From positions 310,001 to 374,000 of the forward strand of contig CAVUES010000005.1 of the NCBI GenBank assembly GCA_963740555.1: a DNA stretch of 64,000 bases. The letters run 5' to 3'. Within the stretch, counting starts at the first letter, position 1; each line of letters opens with the position of its first letter. Origin of the DNA: Mayfieldus sp963740555. Lineage in GTDB: Bacteria; Actinomycetota; Thermoleophilia; Solirubrobacterales; 70-9. The translations under genes were made by a program, and so were the position numbers. Below are positions 8,822 to 17,054 of the stretch, piece after piece. The notes below the pieces were generated by a model. The model was not told where the DNA came from. It saw nothing but the letters and a program-made list of their open reading frames with translations, and did not search any database.

Positions 8822-8878
8822 TAGTCGGGGCGACTGGATTTGAACCAGCGACCTTTCGGCCCCCAGCCGAATGCGCTA
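8822..8878 (-). other. Partial tRNA-Pro(GGG) copy, putative attachment site
   Basis: These 57 bases are identical to 19247-19303, covering the 3' acceptor strand, T arm, anticodon arm and part of the D arm of tRNA-Pro(GGG). The 5' acceptor strand is missing, so it cannot fold as a tRNA. Duplication of a tRNA 3' portion is the classical scar of tyrosine-recombinase integration. With the copies at 12463 and 19250 it delimits the island. Confidence 0.8.
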
Positions 8879-9030
8879 TTCGTGGATCGAGATCCCGCCT
8901 AGTTCGGTTTACGCATTCCCATGCGGTCCCAGCGGGGCTGAGTTGCCCTGAGTTTCGTGCAGATTGGGCCCTCGAATGGGACGCTCGCATGAGTCGGCAA
9001 TCCCTTGCTACAGCCGCCCGAGGTCGGGCC
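8879..9030. repeat. Island left-end non-coding segment with repeat relic
   Basis: No gene seen. A single ATTGGGCCCT unit at 8963-8972, followed by CGAATGGGACG, resembles the attachment-flanking tandem 11-mers. The stretch ends at the stop of the desaturase gene. Confidence 0.35.
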
Positions 9031-10203
9031 CTATGCCGCGACCGGCAGGCGATCGTCGTCGGGTTCGGCGGGCTGGGCTGAGCCCGCATCTCGGCCCGGC
9101 AGCGCGAGCCGACAAATCTTCCGGACGACGCTTCCGAACTGCTTGGTCAAAGGGCCCGTGTTGTACGGAATCCCGTAGCGCTCGCAGATCTCGCGCACCT
9201 CGACCGAGATCTCGGCGTAGCGGTTCGCCGGCAGGTCGGGGAAGAGGTGGTGCTCGATCTGGTGGCTGAGGTTGCCCGACATGATGTGAAAGAGCTTGCC
9301 CCCCTCGAGGTTCGCCGAGCCTAGAATCTGGCGGAAGTACCACTCACCGCGAGTCTCGTCGGCGGTCTCCTCCTCGGAGAACTCCTGCGTGCCGTCAGGG
9401 AAGTGGCCGCAGAAGATGATCGTGAAGGACCACAGGTTGCGGGTCAGGTTGGCGGTCGCGTTACCCGCCAGGGTGAACAGGAACCCGGGCCCGGACAGTG
9501 CCGGGAACAGGACGTAGTCCTTCAGCGTCTGGCGGCGGACCTTGTGCCAGATGCCCCTGAGGATGTCGCGCTTCTCCTTCAGCGTCGCCGCGCCGGAAGC
9601 GACGCGCTCGATCTCGACGTCGTGCAGTGCGACCCCGTACTGGAAGAAGGTCGCGAGCAGCGTCGCGTAGACCGGGTTGCCCAGGTAGTAGGGCCGCCAC
9701 TCCTGGTCCTCGGACATGCGCAGGATCCCGTAGCCGATGTCGCGGTCCTTGCCGACGATGTTGGTGTGGGTGTGGTGCATGTAGTTGTGGGAGTGGCGCC
9801 ACTGATCGCCGGGGCACGCCGTGTCCCACTCGAACCCCTTGCTCGAGAGCTTCGGGTCGTTGGTCCAGTCGAACTGGCCGTGCATGACGTTGTGGCCGAT
9901 CTCCATGTTGTCGAGGATCTTCGAGACCGAGAGCGCCGCCGTTCCGGCGAGCCAGGCGGGAGGGAAGAAGCCGGCCCAAAGAAGCGCCCGGCCGCCCACC
10001 TCGAGCCCGCGCTGGACCTTGATCACTCGCTTCATGTAGGCGACGTCGGCGGCGCCGCGGTCGGAGATCACGCGCTCGCGGATCGCATCGAGCTCGGCGC
10101 CGAAGGCGTCGAGTTGCTCAGGCGTGAGGCTGATCTCGCCGGTCCGGTCGACCGCCGCCTCGGTTGCACTCGCTGTTTCGGGGATTGCTGTCGCTGTGCT
10201 CAT
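9031..10203 (-). CDS. Membrane fatty acid desaturase, DesA3-like
   Basis: A 390-residue integral-membrane acyl desaturase that would insert a cis double bond into a fatty acyl chain using O2 and electrons from a ferredoxin-type reductase. The three histidine boxes that bind the di-iron centre are visible: HNVMH (104-108), HSHNYMHH (137-144) and HQIEHH (about 314-319). Hydrophobic pairs lie between them. The start at 10203 has an AAAGGA ribosome site. The reductase gene lies 44 bp upstream on the same strand, reproducing the mycobacterial DesA3-Rv3230c pairing. The cluster sits inside the tRNA-Pro island, so it is probably acquired or mobile. Confidence 0.92.
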   Translation of the reverse strand: MSTATAIPETASATEAAVDRTGEISLTPEQLDAFGAELDAIRERVISDRGAADVAYMKRVIKVQRGLEVGGRALLWAGFFPPAWLAGTAALSVSKILDNMEIGHNVMHGQFDWTNDPKLSSKGFEWDTACPGDQWRHSHNYMHHTHTNIVGKDRDIGYGILRMSEDQEWRPYYLGNPVYATLLATFFQYGVALHDVEIERVASGAATLKEKRDILRGIWHKVRRQTLKDYVLFPALSGPGFLFTLAGNATANLTRNLWSFTIIFCGHFPDGTQEFSEEETADETRGEWYFRQILGSANLEGGKLFHIMSGNLSHQIEHHLFPDLPANRYAEISVEVREICERYGIPYNTGPLTKQFGSVVRKICRLALPGRDAGSAQPAEPDDDRLPVAA

Positions 10204-10247
10204 CGTTTTTCCTTTCGTGAAGTGGTTTTCGGGTTTGAAGTTCGTGC

Positions 10248-11381
10248 TCAAAGCTGGACGACCACGTCGCCGACGGGAGCGGAGACGCAGATCTGGATCT
10301 CCTCTTCGTCGGTGGTGGAGACCTCGCCGGTCGAGAGGTTCTTCACGGTCCCCGCCGTCTTGCGGCAGGAGCAGGTGTGGCAGATGCCCATCCGGCACCC
10401 GAACTCCGGGCTCAGCCCGGCGGCCTCGGCCTGCTCGAGGACAGGGCCGCCGCTGTTCTCTGCCCGCACGCCGGAGGCGGCGAAGTTGATCTCCCCATCT
10501 GGACCGGCGCTCGCCGGCGCGAGGGTCGGCGGGACGAAGCTCTCGATGTGGAGGCGGTCTTCGGCGCCGGCGTCCGCCCACGCTTTCCTGACGGCATCGA
10601 GGAGTGCCGGCGGTCCGCAGGCGAAGGCCTCTACGCGTGTGAGCTCCGGCTCGAGGCGGCGGGCGTGGCTCAGGTCAAAATGCCCGTCGAGCTCCCCTTC
10701 ACCGGAAGCGCGGGTGTAGGACCGGGCCAAGCGGATACCCGGATGCTCGAGCACGATGCGCTTGAGCTCGTCCCGGTAGATCGCGCGAACCGAATCGGGC
10801 GCATAGTGAAGAAAGGACACCGGTCCGGAGTGGCCCTCGGCGCAGAGCGTTCGAAGCATCGACATGACCGGGGTGATCCCGCTCCCGCCGCTGATCAGGA
10901 GAAGGCGCTCGGGCCGCGGATCGGGGAGCACGAAGTCGCCGTCGGCCTGGGTGAGCCCGAGGACCATCCCCGGCCGGGCACTCTCGACGAGGAAGTTGGA
11001 GACCAGGCCCTCGGGGTGTGCCTTGATCGTGATCTCGAGGTCGCGCCCCGTCCCGGCCGTGGAGGCGGGGGAATAGCAGCGGCTGCGCCAGGCGCCGTCG
11101 ATCTCGACCGATACCGCGACGAACTGGCCTGCCCGGAAGCCCTCCCAGGCGAGATTGGCGCGGAGACCGAGAGTGACGCTGTCGCGGGTTTGGCGGTGGA
11201 TCGAAGTCACCTCGGCCCGACAGTCACGCACCGCCCAGGTCGGGCGGACCTGCTCGAGGTAACCGTCGATGCCGGGGGGGCCCGCGAGGAGGTCGAGGAA
11301 TCCGGATCCGAGCAGCCTCTGTCCGAGGCGCCGCGAGCGCGGCGGGGCGGTGGGGGATTGAGTGGTTGCGGTGGGGCTCAC
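10248..11381 (-). CDS. Flavodoxin/ferredoxin reductase with C-terminal 2Fe-2S domain, desaturase partner
   Basis: A 377-residue electron-transfer protein in three parts. The FAD domain carries RCYSPAS (101-107). The NAD(P)H domain carries LLISGGSGITPVMSML. The C-terminal plant-type 2Fe-2S ferredoxin domain carries CRMGICHTCSC with a fourth Cys (QICVSAP). It would pass electrons from NAD(P)H to the adjacent desaturase, as Rv3230c does for DesA3. The GTG at 11381 is chosen because GAGGAG lies just upstream; the frame to 11447 adds a non-conserved extension. It is divergent from the MerR gene, whose product probably controls both genes. Confidence 0.92.
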   Translation of the reverse strand: MSPTATTQSPTAPPRSRRLGQRLLGSGFLDLLAGPPGIDGYLEQVRPTWAVRDCRAEVTSIHRQTRDSVTLGLRANLAWEGFRAGQFVAVSVEIDGAWRSRCYSPASTAGTGRDLEITIKAHPEGLVSNFLVESARPGMVLGLTQADGDFVLPDPRPERLLLISGGSGITPVMSMLRTLCAEGHSGPVSFLHYAPDSVRAIYRDELKRIVLEHPGIRLARSYTRASGEGELDGHFDLSHARRLEPELTRVEAFACGPPALLDAVRKAWADAGAEDRLHIESFVPPTLAPASAGPDGEINFAASGVRAENSGGPVLEQAEAAGLSPEFGCRMGICHTCSCRKTAGTVKNLSTGEVSTTDEEEIQICVSAPVGDVVVQL

Positions 11382-11434
11382 TGTCTCTCCTCGTTGGTCG
11401 TGCGTGGTTGCCACAGGTACTCGTCTCGTCGAAA

Positions 11435-11460
11435 AACGTAACATCATTTGCCGTCACGTT
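11435..11460. promoter_or_regulatory. Inverted repeat in merR/desaturase divergent region
   Basis: AACGTAAC and GTCACGTT form an imperfect palindrome with a ten-base centre, between the reductase start (11381) and the MerR start (11497). The position and symmetry suit the operator of the adjacent MerR-family protein. Confidence 0.5.
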
Positions 11461-11488
11461 GTTGGCCGAGACGTCGCTAAGTGATAAC
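11459..11488 (+). promoter_or_regulatory. Putative promoter of merR gene, leaderless
   Basis: TTGTTG and GATAAC are separated by 18 bp; GATAAC ends eight bases before the MerR ATG and no Shine-Dalgarno sequence intervenes. The -35 overlaps the right half of the inverted repeat. Confidence 0.4.
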
Positions 11489-11496
11489 CTGCACAC

Positions 11497-12255
11497 ATGG
11501 CGACGGAGGAGCGTGAGGCGCCGGTGGACAACGCGCTCACGATCGAGGAGCTCTCCGCCCAGACGGGGATGACAGTGCGCAACATCCGGTCCCACCGCGC
11601 CAGGGGCCTGCTTCCAGCCCCCGAGGTCCGCGACCGCGTCGGCTACTACGGCCCCGAGCACGTCACCAGGCTCCGCCTGATCCAGGAGCTCCAGTCAGAG
11701 GGCTTCAACCTCAAGGGGATCGAGCGCCTGCTCGAGCAAAGCCCGGGTCCGGCCGAGCAGTTCCTCTCATTCAAGCGGGCGCTGGGTGCCTCGTTCGAGA
11801 CCGAGGAGCCGCAGGCCTTCACCCGCGAGGAGCTCGCGGAGCGATTCAGCACCGAGGATGACGAGGCCCTGAAGCAGGGAATCGCATCGGGGGCGCTGGT
11901 GCCGATCGGCGATGACCGCTTCGAGGCGCGGGTGCCCTCACTGCTCGATGCAGCCGAGGGCGTGCTCGCTCAGGGAGTCCCGCTCGATCACGCGCTCGCC
12001 GTCCTCTCCAAGGTCCAGGACCGCTGCAAAGCGGTCGCACGGGAGTTCGTCCGCCTATTTCTCGAGGACGTCTGGAAGCCGTTCGAGGAGGCCGGCTATC
12101 CGGAGGACCGCTGGCCCGAGGTCAGGGCTTCGCTAGATCAGCTGCGCCCGCTCTCGTCGCAGGCGCTGATGGGCATCTACCAGATGACGATGTCCGACGA
12201 GGTCGATGCCGCCTTCGGAAAGCAGCTAGAGCGGCTCTCCAAGGGAAAGAAGTAA
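11497..12255 (+). CDS. MerR-family transcriptional regulator
   Basis: A 252-residue DNA-binding regulator. The N-terminal winged-helix region (about residues 14-80) contains LTIEELSAQTGMTVRNIRSH, then YYGPEHVTRLRLIQELQ and FNLKGIERLL, the MerR DNA-binding pattern. The long C-terminal region is helical without the Cys pairs of metal-sensing MerR proteins, so a lipid or other organic effector is more likely. It is transcribed divergently from the reductase-desaturase pair, and its putative operator lies in the shared region. Regulation of desaturation in response to membrane or fatty-acyl status is inferred from this layout. Confidence 0.88.
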   Translation: MATEEREAPVDNALTIEELSAQTGMTVRNIRSHRARGLLPAPEVRDRVGYYGPEHVTRLRLIQELQSEGFNLKGIERLLEQSPGPAEQFLSFKRALGASFETEEPQAFTREELAERFSTEDDEALKQGIASGALVPIGDDRFEARVPSLLDAAEGVLAQGVPLDHALAVLSKVQDRCKAVAREFVRLFLEDVWKPFEEAGYPEDRWPEVRASLDQLRPLSSQALMGIYQMTMSDEVDAAFGKQLERLSKGKK

Positions 12256-12329
12256 GCCGGCCTCCCAGATCAGGGATCGGGTGGCGAGGCTATCGAGCGT
12301 CGGCCCAGCCGCCGAGCAGGCGGATCGGC

Positions 12330-12351
12330 ATTTGGGCCCTCAGATGGAACC
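12330..12351. repeat. Attachment-flanking repeat relic
   Basis: ATTTGGGCCCT followed by CAGATGGAACC, a degenerate version of the tandem 11-mer beside the tRNA-Pro copies. It lies in the 283 bp non-coding stretch between the MerR gene and the antitoxin gene, which otherwise holds only the partial tRNA copy. Confidence 0.4.
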
Positions 12352-12462
12352 TCGCCTGCATTCGGCTGGGGGCTTCGTGCCTGGAAAATAATCGCCCAGC
12401 CGAGGCGATAAGCGGTGCCCATAGCGGATCCCAACTACAAAACATCCTGATTACCAGGCAAA

Positions 12463-12506
12463 AGTCGGGGCGACTGGATTTGAACCAGCGACCTTTCGGC
12501 CCCCAG
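12463..12506 (-). other. Second partial tRNA-Pro(GGG) copy, internal attachment site
   Basis: These 44 bases are identical to 19248-19291, from the tRNA-Pro 3' end to the anticodon loop, a length typical of integrase core sites. The copy splits the island into a desaturase module and an arsenic module. It is bracketed by a 9-bp direct repeat, CCAGGCAAA, at 12454-12462 and 12503-12511. Confidence 0.78.
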
Positions 12507-12538
12507 GCAAAGGCGCATCATGATGCTAAGGTGCCGTT

Positions 12539-12784
12539 ATGGCAAAGGTCCGAACCACCCTGACGATTGACGACGAGGTCCTCCGCGCCGTCAAGCACCG
12601 GGCCGCCCGTGGTGGCAAGCGCGAGAGCGAGGTGATCGAGGAGGCTCTTCGGCGGGATCTCGGCGTCAACCTGCTCGATGAGCTCTGGTCGCGGAGCGAG
12701 ATGTCTGAGAAGGATGCGTCGAAGCTGGCAATAGAGGCACAGCACCAGACCAGGCCGGGCAGGTCACGCAGCAAGCGTCGCTGA
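12539..12784 (+). CDS. Ribbon-helix-helix antitoxin of PIN toxin
   Basis: An 81-residue protein beginning MAKVRTTLTIDDEVLRAVKH, the beta strand and helix of a ribbon-helix-helix DNA-binding domain typical of VapB-like antitoxins. RESEVIEEALRRDL forms the second helix. The basic, charged C-terminus would wrap the toxin. It ends three bases before the PIN gene, so the two are co-transcribed and the product presumably represses its own promoter. TAAGGT lies six bases before the ATG and no ribosome site is seen. It sits directly at the island's internal attachment site, a common place for stabilising toxin-antitoxin modules. Confidence 0.78.
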   Translation: MAKVRTTLTIDDEVLRAVKHRAARGGKRESEVIEEALRRDLGVNLLDELWSRSEMSEKDASKLAIEAQHQTRPGRSRSKRR

Positions 12785-12787
12785 GAC

Positions 12788-13195
12788 GTGCGGGCAATCC
12801 TCGATCCGAACGTCATCATCTCGGCGCTCCTCTCGCGTGACGGCACTCCGGCGAAAGTCCTCCGCGCCTGGCTCGAGGGCCGCTTCGATCTGATCGTCTC
12901 CCCCCTACTGCTGAAGGAGTTGGAGCGAGCTCTTGCCTATCCGAAGCTGGCGGAACGGATCAAGGCTGAGCAGACCACGGCGTTGATCGACTGGCTTGGG
13001 CGCGAAGCGATCCTCGTTGACGATCCCGCCGAACCTCCGACTTCGCGATCCGAGGATCCCGGTGACGACTATCTGCTCGCCCTCGCGGAGGCGGAGCGAG
13101 CGGCGCTCGTCTCGGGCGACCGGCACCTCCTCGCACATACCTCCGAGCTGCCGGTCCTGACCGCGCGGGAGTTCTTTGTGACTGTCGGAGGCTGA
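12788..13195 (+). CDS. PIN-domain toxin (putative VapC-like ribonuclease)
   Basis: A 135-residue PIN-domain protein starting at GTG 12788. Acidic residues expected to bind Mg2+ in the ribonuclease site are visible in RAILDPNVIISALL, LLLKELERAL, GDDYLLALAEAE and VSGDRHLL. It resembles the COG1569 group of putative toxin components rather than classical short VapC. It follows the antitoxin gene with a three-base gap. The predicted action is RNA cleavage when the antitoxin is lost. The target RNA cannot be predicted. Confidence 0.85.
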   Translation: MRAILDPNVIISALLSRDGTPAKVLRAWLEGRFDLIVSPLLLKELERALAYPKLAERIKAEQTTALIDWLGREAILVDDPAEPPTSRSEDPGDDYLLALAEAERAALVSGDRHLLAHTSELPVLTAREFFVTVGG

Positions 13196-13238
13196 GCCTT
13201 GTCGGGCGCGTCGCTCGCCGCGCCCGCGGCTCGCCTGC

Positions 13239-14471
13239 CTAGGCTATCTGCGATACCTGCGTTGGGCGCGTGCCCCGCGCTACCTCGGTCGGCAGGAGAA
13301 GTGAGAGCAGGCCGGCTGCCAGCAGGAACCCAGCCGACACCCACAGGCAGGCGGTGAGTCCGTGCCACTGATAGAGCAGGCCTGAGAGGACGGTCCCGGC
13401 GAGGCGCCCAAAGGCGTTGGCCATGTAGTAGAAGCCGACGCTCATCGCCACCTTGTCGTTGTCGGCGTAGGCGAGGATGAGGTAGGAGTGAACCGCAGAG
13501 TTCATCGCGAACGCCACCCCGAACGGGATGAGGCCGCCGACGATCGCGATCGTCGGGTTGACGCCTGCGTTGAGGGCTATAGCCATCGCTGCGGGGCATA
13601 GCGCCACGCCGAGCGCAAGCCAGACAGCGGTCCTGCCGTCGGGCTCGCCGCCCGGGCCATGGCCACGACGGCGCACGAAGCGCGGCGCGGCGGCTTGGAC
13701 CCCGCCGTACCCGATCACCCACACCGCAAGGAGGAAGCCGACCGCCCAGAAGCTCCAGCCCAGCTCGGCGTAGAGGAAGAACGGCAGGCCGACGACGAAC
13801 CACACGTCGCGGGCAGCGAACAGAAATATGCGCGCGGCGGCGAGGATGTTGACCGCGCGGTCGTTGGAGAACATGTGCTTGAACTTTGCGGTCCTGTCGG
13901 GGCGGCCGAGGTGGCCGCGGATCGAGGTGGAGGTCACGACAAGGGCGGTGAGCACGAGCGCCGCGAGCGCCAACGCGGCGGTCTGAAATCCGAGCAACGT
14001 CAGCAGCAGGCCGCCGAGGAAGAAGCCGACTCCCTTCAGGGCGTTCTTCGAGCCAGTCAGGATCGCAACCCAGCGGTAGAGCGAGGATTGGTCGCCCTCG
14101 GGCACGACCAGCTTGACCGCGCTCTTGGAGCTCATCTTGTTGAGGTCCTTGGCGACGCCCGACAGCGCTTGGGAGGCCATCACGTAGGGAACGACGAGCA
14201 GCGACGCCGGGGCAAAGCCGAGCATGCAGAGCGCCGTGACCTGGATCGCGAGGCCCATGAAGAGCGTGATCTTCAAGCCGAGGCGGGACGCGAGCCAGCC
14301 CCCGACCAGGTTCGTGACTATGCCTGCTATCTCGTAGAAGACGAACAGCGAGGCAACCTCGAGCGGCGTGTAGCCAAGCTGGTCGAAATAGAAGAGGACC
14401 AGCGTCCGGATCGCCCCATCGACGAGTGTGTCCGTCCAATACGCACCCGTCACAAGCACGTAGTTGCGCAT
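13239..14471 (-). CDS. arsJ: ArsJ, organoarsenical (1-arseno-3-phosphoglycerate) efflux permease
   Basis: A 410-residue major-facilitator transporter with about twelve transmembrane helices. The N-terminus MRNYVLVTGAYWTDTLVDGA and the following LGYTPLEVASLFVFYEIAGI are characteristic of ArsJ, as is KDLNKMSSKSAVK in the central loop. ArsJ is known to export 1-arseno-3-phosphoglycerate made by a partner glyceraldehyde-3-phosphate dehydrogenase from arsenate. That partner lies immediately upstream on the same strand (stop 14521, ArsJ start 14471). The ATG at 14471 is chosen from family alignment; the extra upstream residues to 14546 are low-complexity. Confers arsenate rather than arsenite resistance. 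Confidence 0.9.
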   Translation of the reverse strand: MRNYVLVTGAYWTDTLVDGAIRTLVLFYFDQLGYTPLEVASLFVFYEIAGIVTNLVGGWLASRLGLKITLFMGLAIQVTALCMLGFAPASLLVVPYVMASQALSGVAKDLNKMSSKSAVKLVVPEGDQSSLYRWVAILTGSKNALKGVGFFLGGLLLTLLGFQTAALALAALVLTALVVTSTSIRGHLGRPDRTAKFKHMFSNDRAVNILAAARIFLFAARDVWFVVGLPFFLYAELGWSFWAVGFLLAVWVIGYGGVQAAAPRFVRRRGHGPGGEPDGRTAVWLALGVALCPAAMAIALNAGVNPTIAIVGGLIPFGVAFAMNSAVHSYLILAYADNDKVAMSVGFYYMANAFGRLAGTVLSGLLYQWHGLTACLWVSAGFLLAAGLLSLLLPTEVARGTRPTQVSQIA

Positions 14472-14520
14472 GTCTTGCCGCCGCTCTTGCGCGGCGCCCG
14501 CGACAGCGGCTCCCGTGCTG

Positions 14521-15570
14521 CTACCCATCTGCCCTCGAGGAGCCAACTGTGGGCTCGGGTTCGGGAAGCGTCCTCGCGACCGCCCGCCCGAGCTCGACGA
14601 GCCGGTTTGCGTAGCCCCACTCGTTGTCGTACCAGGCGAGGATCTTCACCTGAGTCCCGTCAGTGACCATGGTCGAGGGGGCGTCGACGATCCCCGAGCG
14701 CGGGTCGTCCTTGAAGTCGACGGAAACAAGGGGCCGTCGCTCGAATCCGAGGATCCCCTCCAGCGGTCCCTCCGCGGCGGCTTCGAGCAGGCCGTTGACC
14801 TCCTCGACCGTCGTCGGCCGGGCGACCTCGAACACGCAGTCGGTGAGCGAGGCGTTGAGCAGCGGCACCCGCACCGCTAGGCCGTTCAGTTTGCCTTCGA
14901 GCTCCGGGAAGATGAGCCCGATCGCGGTCGCCGACCCCGTCGTGGTGGGGATCAGCGAGGCGCTCGCTGCGCGCGCCCTGCGCAGGTCCTTGTGCGGGGA
15001 ATCGATGAGCGTCTGCGTGTTGGTCATGTCATGCAGGGTCGTGATCTGCCCGTGCCGGATGCCGATTGACTCGTGGATCACCTTCACGACCGGAGCGAGG
15101 CAGTTGGTCGTGCAGGACGCCGCCGTCAACAGGTCGTGGCTCTGGGGGTCGTAGATGTGGTCGTTGACGCCGACCACCAGGTTGAGCGCCCCGTCTTTGA
15201 CCGGCGCTGCGACGATGACCTTGCGCACGCCCTGCCGGAAGTACGCGTTGAGCAGCTGCGGCGTGCGGAACCTGCCAGAGCATTCGAGAACGACCTCGAC
15301 GCCGAGCTCGCCCCAGGGCACATCGCCGGGCTCCGCATGGCTGCTGTAGCCGATCGCCACCCCGTTGACCGTGAGCACCTCGCCGCCGCCGTGAACGTCC
15401 TCGGACCAGCGACCATGGATCGAGTCAAACGTCAGCAGGTGGGCGGCGGTTGCCGCATCGCCATGCAGCTCGTTGACGTGGGTGAACGCGAGGTCCGGCC
15501 AGCCCCAGGCGGCGCGCAGGGCCAAGCGCCCCATGCGACCGAAACCGTTGATCCCGATCCGTGCGCTCAT
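14521..15570 (-). CDS. ArsJ-associated glyceraldehyde-3-phosphate dehydrogenase
   Basis: A 349-residue GAPDH. The NAD-binding start is ARIGINGFGRMGRLALRA. The catalytic Cys153 lies in ASCTTNCLAP, and the C-terminal motif WYDNEWGYANRL is intact. In ars operons such enzymes use arsenate in place of phosphate, giving 1-arseno-3-phosphoglycerate for ArsJ to export. It shares the minus strand with arsJ, 49 bp upstream. The presence in an ars cluster, rather than with phosphoglycerate kinase and triosephosphate isomerase, is why a resistance role is preferred to glycolysis. The start at 15570 matches the family; the frame to 15666 adds unrelated residues. Confidence 0.92.
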   Translation of the reverse strand: MSARIGINGFGRMGRLALRAAWGWPDLAFTHVNELHGDAATAAHLLTFDSIHGRWSEDVHGGGEVLTVNGVAIGYSSHAEPGDVPWGELGVEVVLECSGRFRTPQLLNAYFRQGVRKVIVAAPVKDGALNLVVGVNDHIYDPQSHDLLTAASCTTNCLAPVVKVIHESIGIRHGQITTLHDMTNTQTLIDSPHKDLRRARAASASLIPTTTGSATAIGLIFPELEGKLNGLAVRVPLLNASLTDCVFEVARPTTVEEVNGLLEAAAEGPLEGILGFERRPLVSVDFKDDPRSGIVDAPSTMVTDGTQVKILAWYDNEWGYANRLVELGRAVARTLPEPEPTVGSSRADG

Positions 15571-15675
15571 CGGGCGCGAGTGTGCATCACGATGCCCCCG
15601 GCCAGCGGCTACGCCGACGCCAGTGTGCTTCCCGCGGTGCGGTGAGGGGTTGAAGTACGAATGCACTTGGCGGCG

Positions 15676-15897
15676 TCACGCCGTTCGCTTCTCGAGCTGA
15701 CCCAACTCGGCGGCAGCGCAGCGCGCGCAGCGCAGTTTGCGCGCCGCCGGCTCAGCGGCGACGGGGCGGTTGATGGGCATCTGGAAGGTCAGGTGTTCAT
15801 CGGACTCGATCAGGTGTTTGAGGCACAGGCCAGCGCCGCAGCGGCCGCAGACCGCGACGGCGGGGATCTCGTCCGGGAGACAGTCCAGGCAGTTCAC
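15676..15897 (-). CDS. Small Cys-rich DUF2180-like zinc-ribbon protein
   Basis: A 73-residue protein with N-terminal MNCLDC and then AVAVCGRCGAGLCLKHL, giving Cys pairs at 3/6 and 17/20 plus Cys25 and a later CARC. This spacing is like DUF2180 proteins, small putative zinc ribbons. It begins seven bases after the ACR3 stop, so it is the third gene of the ACR3 unit. A metal-binding or arsenite-handling accessory role is inferred from Cys content and position only. It might equally be a structural zinc protein. Confidence 0.6.
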   Translation of the reverse strand: MNCLDCLPDEIPAVAVCGRCGAGLCLKHLIESDEHLTFQMPINRPVAAEPAARKLRCARCAAAELGQLEKRTA

Positions 15898-15903
15898 TTC
15901 GGC

Positions 15904-17034
15904 CTACACAGGTCGACCAACGGGTTCGCGGAGCGGCTCGGACACCGGCGTTGACGCCGCGCGCTCGTCAGGCCACCAGCGGCGTCGCAGCCATAGCGCG
16001 ACGTAGACGAGGCTGACGAGAACGGGTACCTCGATCAGCGGGCCGACGACGCCGGCGAGCGCCTGACCTGAGCTGGCGCCCCAGACGCCGACCGCAACCG
16101 CAATCGCCAGCTCGAAGTCGTTGGAGGCGACGGTGAAGGCGAGCGTCGCGGTCCTGGCATAGCCGAGGTGCATCGCGCGACCGATTCCGAACCCGAGGCT
16201 CCACATGACGACGAAGTAGACGAGCAACGGCAGGGCGATGCGGGCGACCGTCAGTGGCTCGGACGTGATGTGATCGCCTTGGATCGCGAACAGGAGCACG
16301 ATCGTGAACAGAAGGCCATAGAGCGTGATCGGCGCGATCCGCGGGATGAACTTCGACTCGAACCACTCGCGACCGTGGGCCCGCAGCCCCCAGTACCGGG
16401 TGAGATAGCCGGCGGTGAGCGGGATGCCGAGGAAGATCAGCACCGTACGGGCGACCTCCCAGATCGAGACCTCGAAGCCCTGGGTGTCGAGGCCGAGCAG
16501 GTTCGGCAGTGCATTCAGGTAGAACCAGCCGAGGAGCGCGTAGGCGACGACCTGGAAGATGGCGTTGAAGACAACGAGGATGGCTGCGCGATCGCGGTCG
16601 CCGTCGGCGAGGTCGTTCCAGACCAGCACCATCGCGATGCAACGCGCCAGACCAACGACGATGACCCCAGTCCGGAAGGCGGGCTCGTCGGCGAGGAAGA
16701 TCCAGGCGAGCGCGAACATCAGCGCCGGGCCGACGACCCACGACAGGAACAGGGAGACGCCGTACATCCGCGCGTCGCCGTGGGTGCGACCGAGGTCCTC
16801 GTAGCGGACCTTGGTCAGGACCGGGTACATCATCAGCAGCAGCCCGATGGCGATTGGCAGGCTGACGGTCCCGACCTTGAGCGTGTCGAGAAAGTCATTC
16901 AGGCCGGGGATCAGCGAGCCGAGGGCGAGGCCGCCGGCCATCGCAAGCGCGATCCACAGCGGAAGGAAGCGGTCAAGCGTCGACAGCCGCCGGATGACGG
17001 CCGCCTCGCCGGGATGGGTTACAGGTTGGGTCAT
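15904..17034 (-). CDS. acr3: ACR3-family arsenite efflux permease
   Basis: A 376-residue membrane protein with ten hydrophobic segments of the ACR3 (bile/arsenite/riboflavin transporter) superfamily. The essential Cys of helix 4 is present in VGLARCIAMVLVWNDLADGD, and the second characteristic stretch TLAFTVASNDFELAIAVAVG is in helix 9. It extrudes As(III) using the proton motive force. It lies 20 bp downstream of arsC and upstream of the Cys-rich gene on the minus strand. Arsenate reduced by ArsC is therefore passed to this pump. Confidence 0.94.
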   Translation of the reverse strand: MTQPVTHPGEAAVIRRLSTLDRFLPLWIALAMAGGLALGSLIPGLNDFLDTLKVGTVSLPIAIGLLLMMYPVLTKVRYEDLGRTHGDARMYGVSLFLSWVVGPALMFALAWIFLADEPAFRTGVIVVGLARCIAMVLVWNDLADGDRDRAAILVVFNAIFQVVAYALLGWFYLNALPNLLGLDTQGFEVSIWEVARTVLIFLGIPLTAGYLTRYWGLRAHGREWFESKFIPRIAPITLYGLLFTIVLLFAIQGDHITSEPLTVARIALPLLVYFVVMWSLGFGIGRAMHLGYARTATLAFTVASNDFELAIAVAVGVWGASSGQALAGVVGPLIEVPVLVSLVYVALWLRRRWWPDERAASTPVSEPLREPVGRPV

Positions 17035-17054
17035 GGAGAGGCGGGCCGAACGGG

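Noticed and set aside
9403..10719. 438-codon plus-strand frame opposite the desaturase and reductase
   Set aside because: Composition is that of an antisense frame of a GC-rich gene; no motifs, and the opposite strand has three His boxes and an Fe-S domain.
8822..12506. Two extra tRNA-Pro genes
   Set aside because: Both lack the 5' acceptor strand and cannot form a cloverleaf; called attachment-site copies instead.
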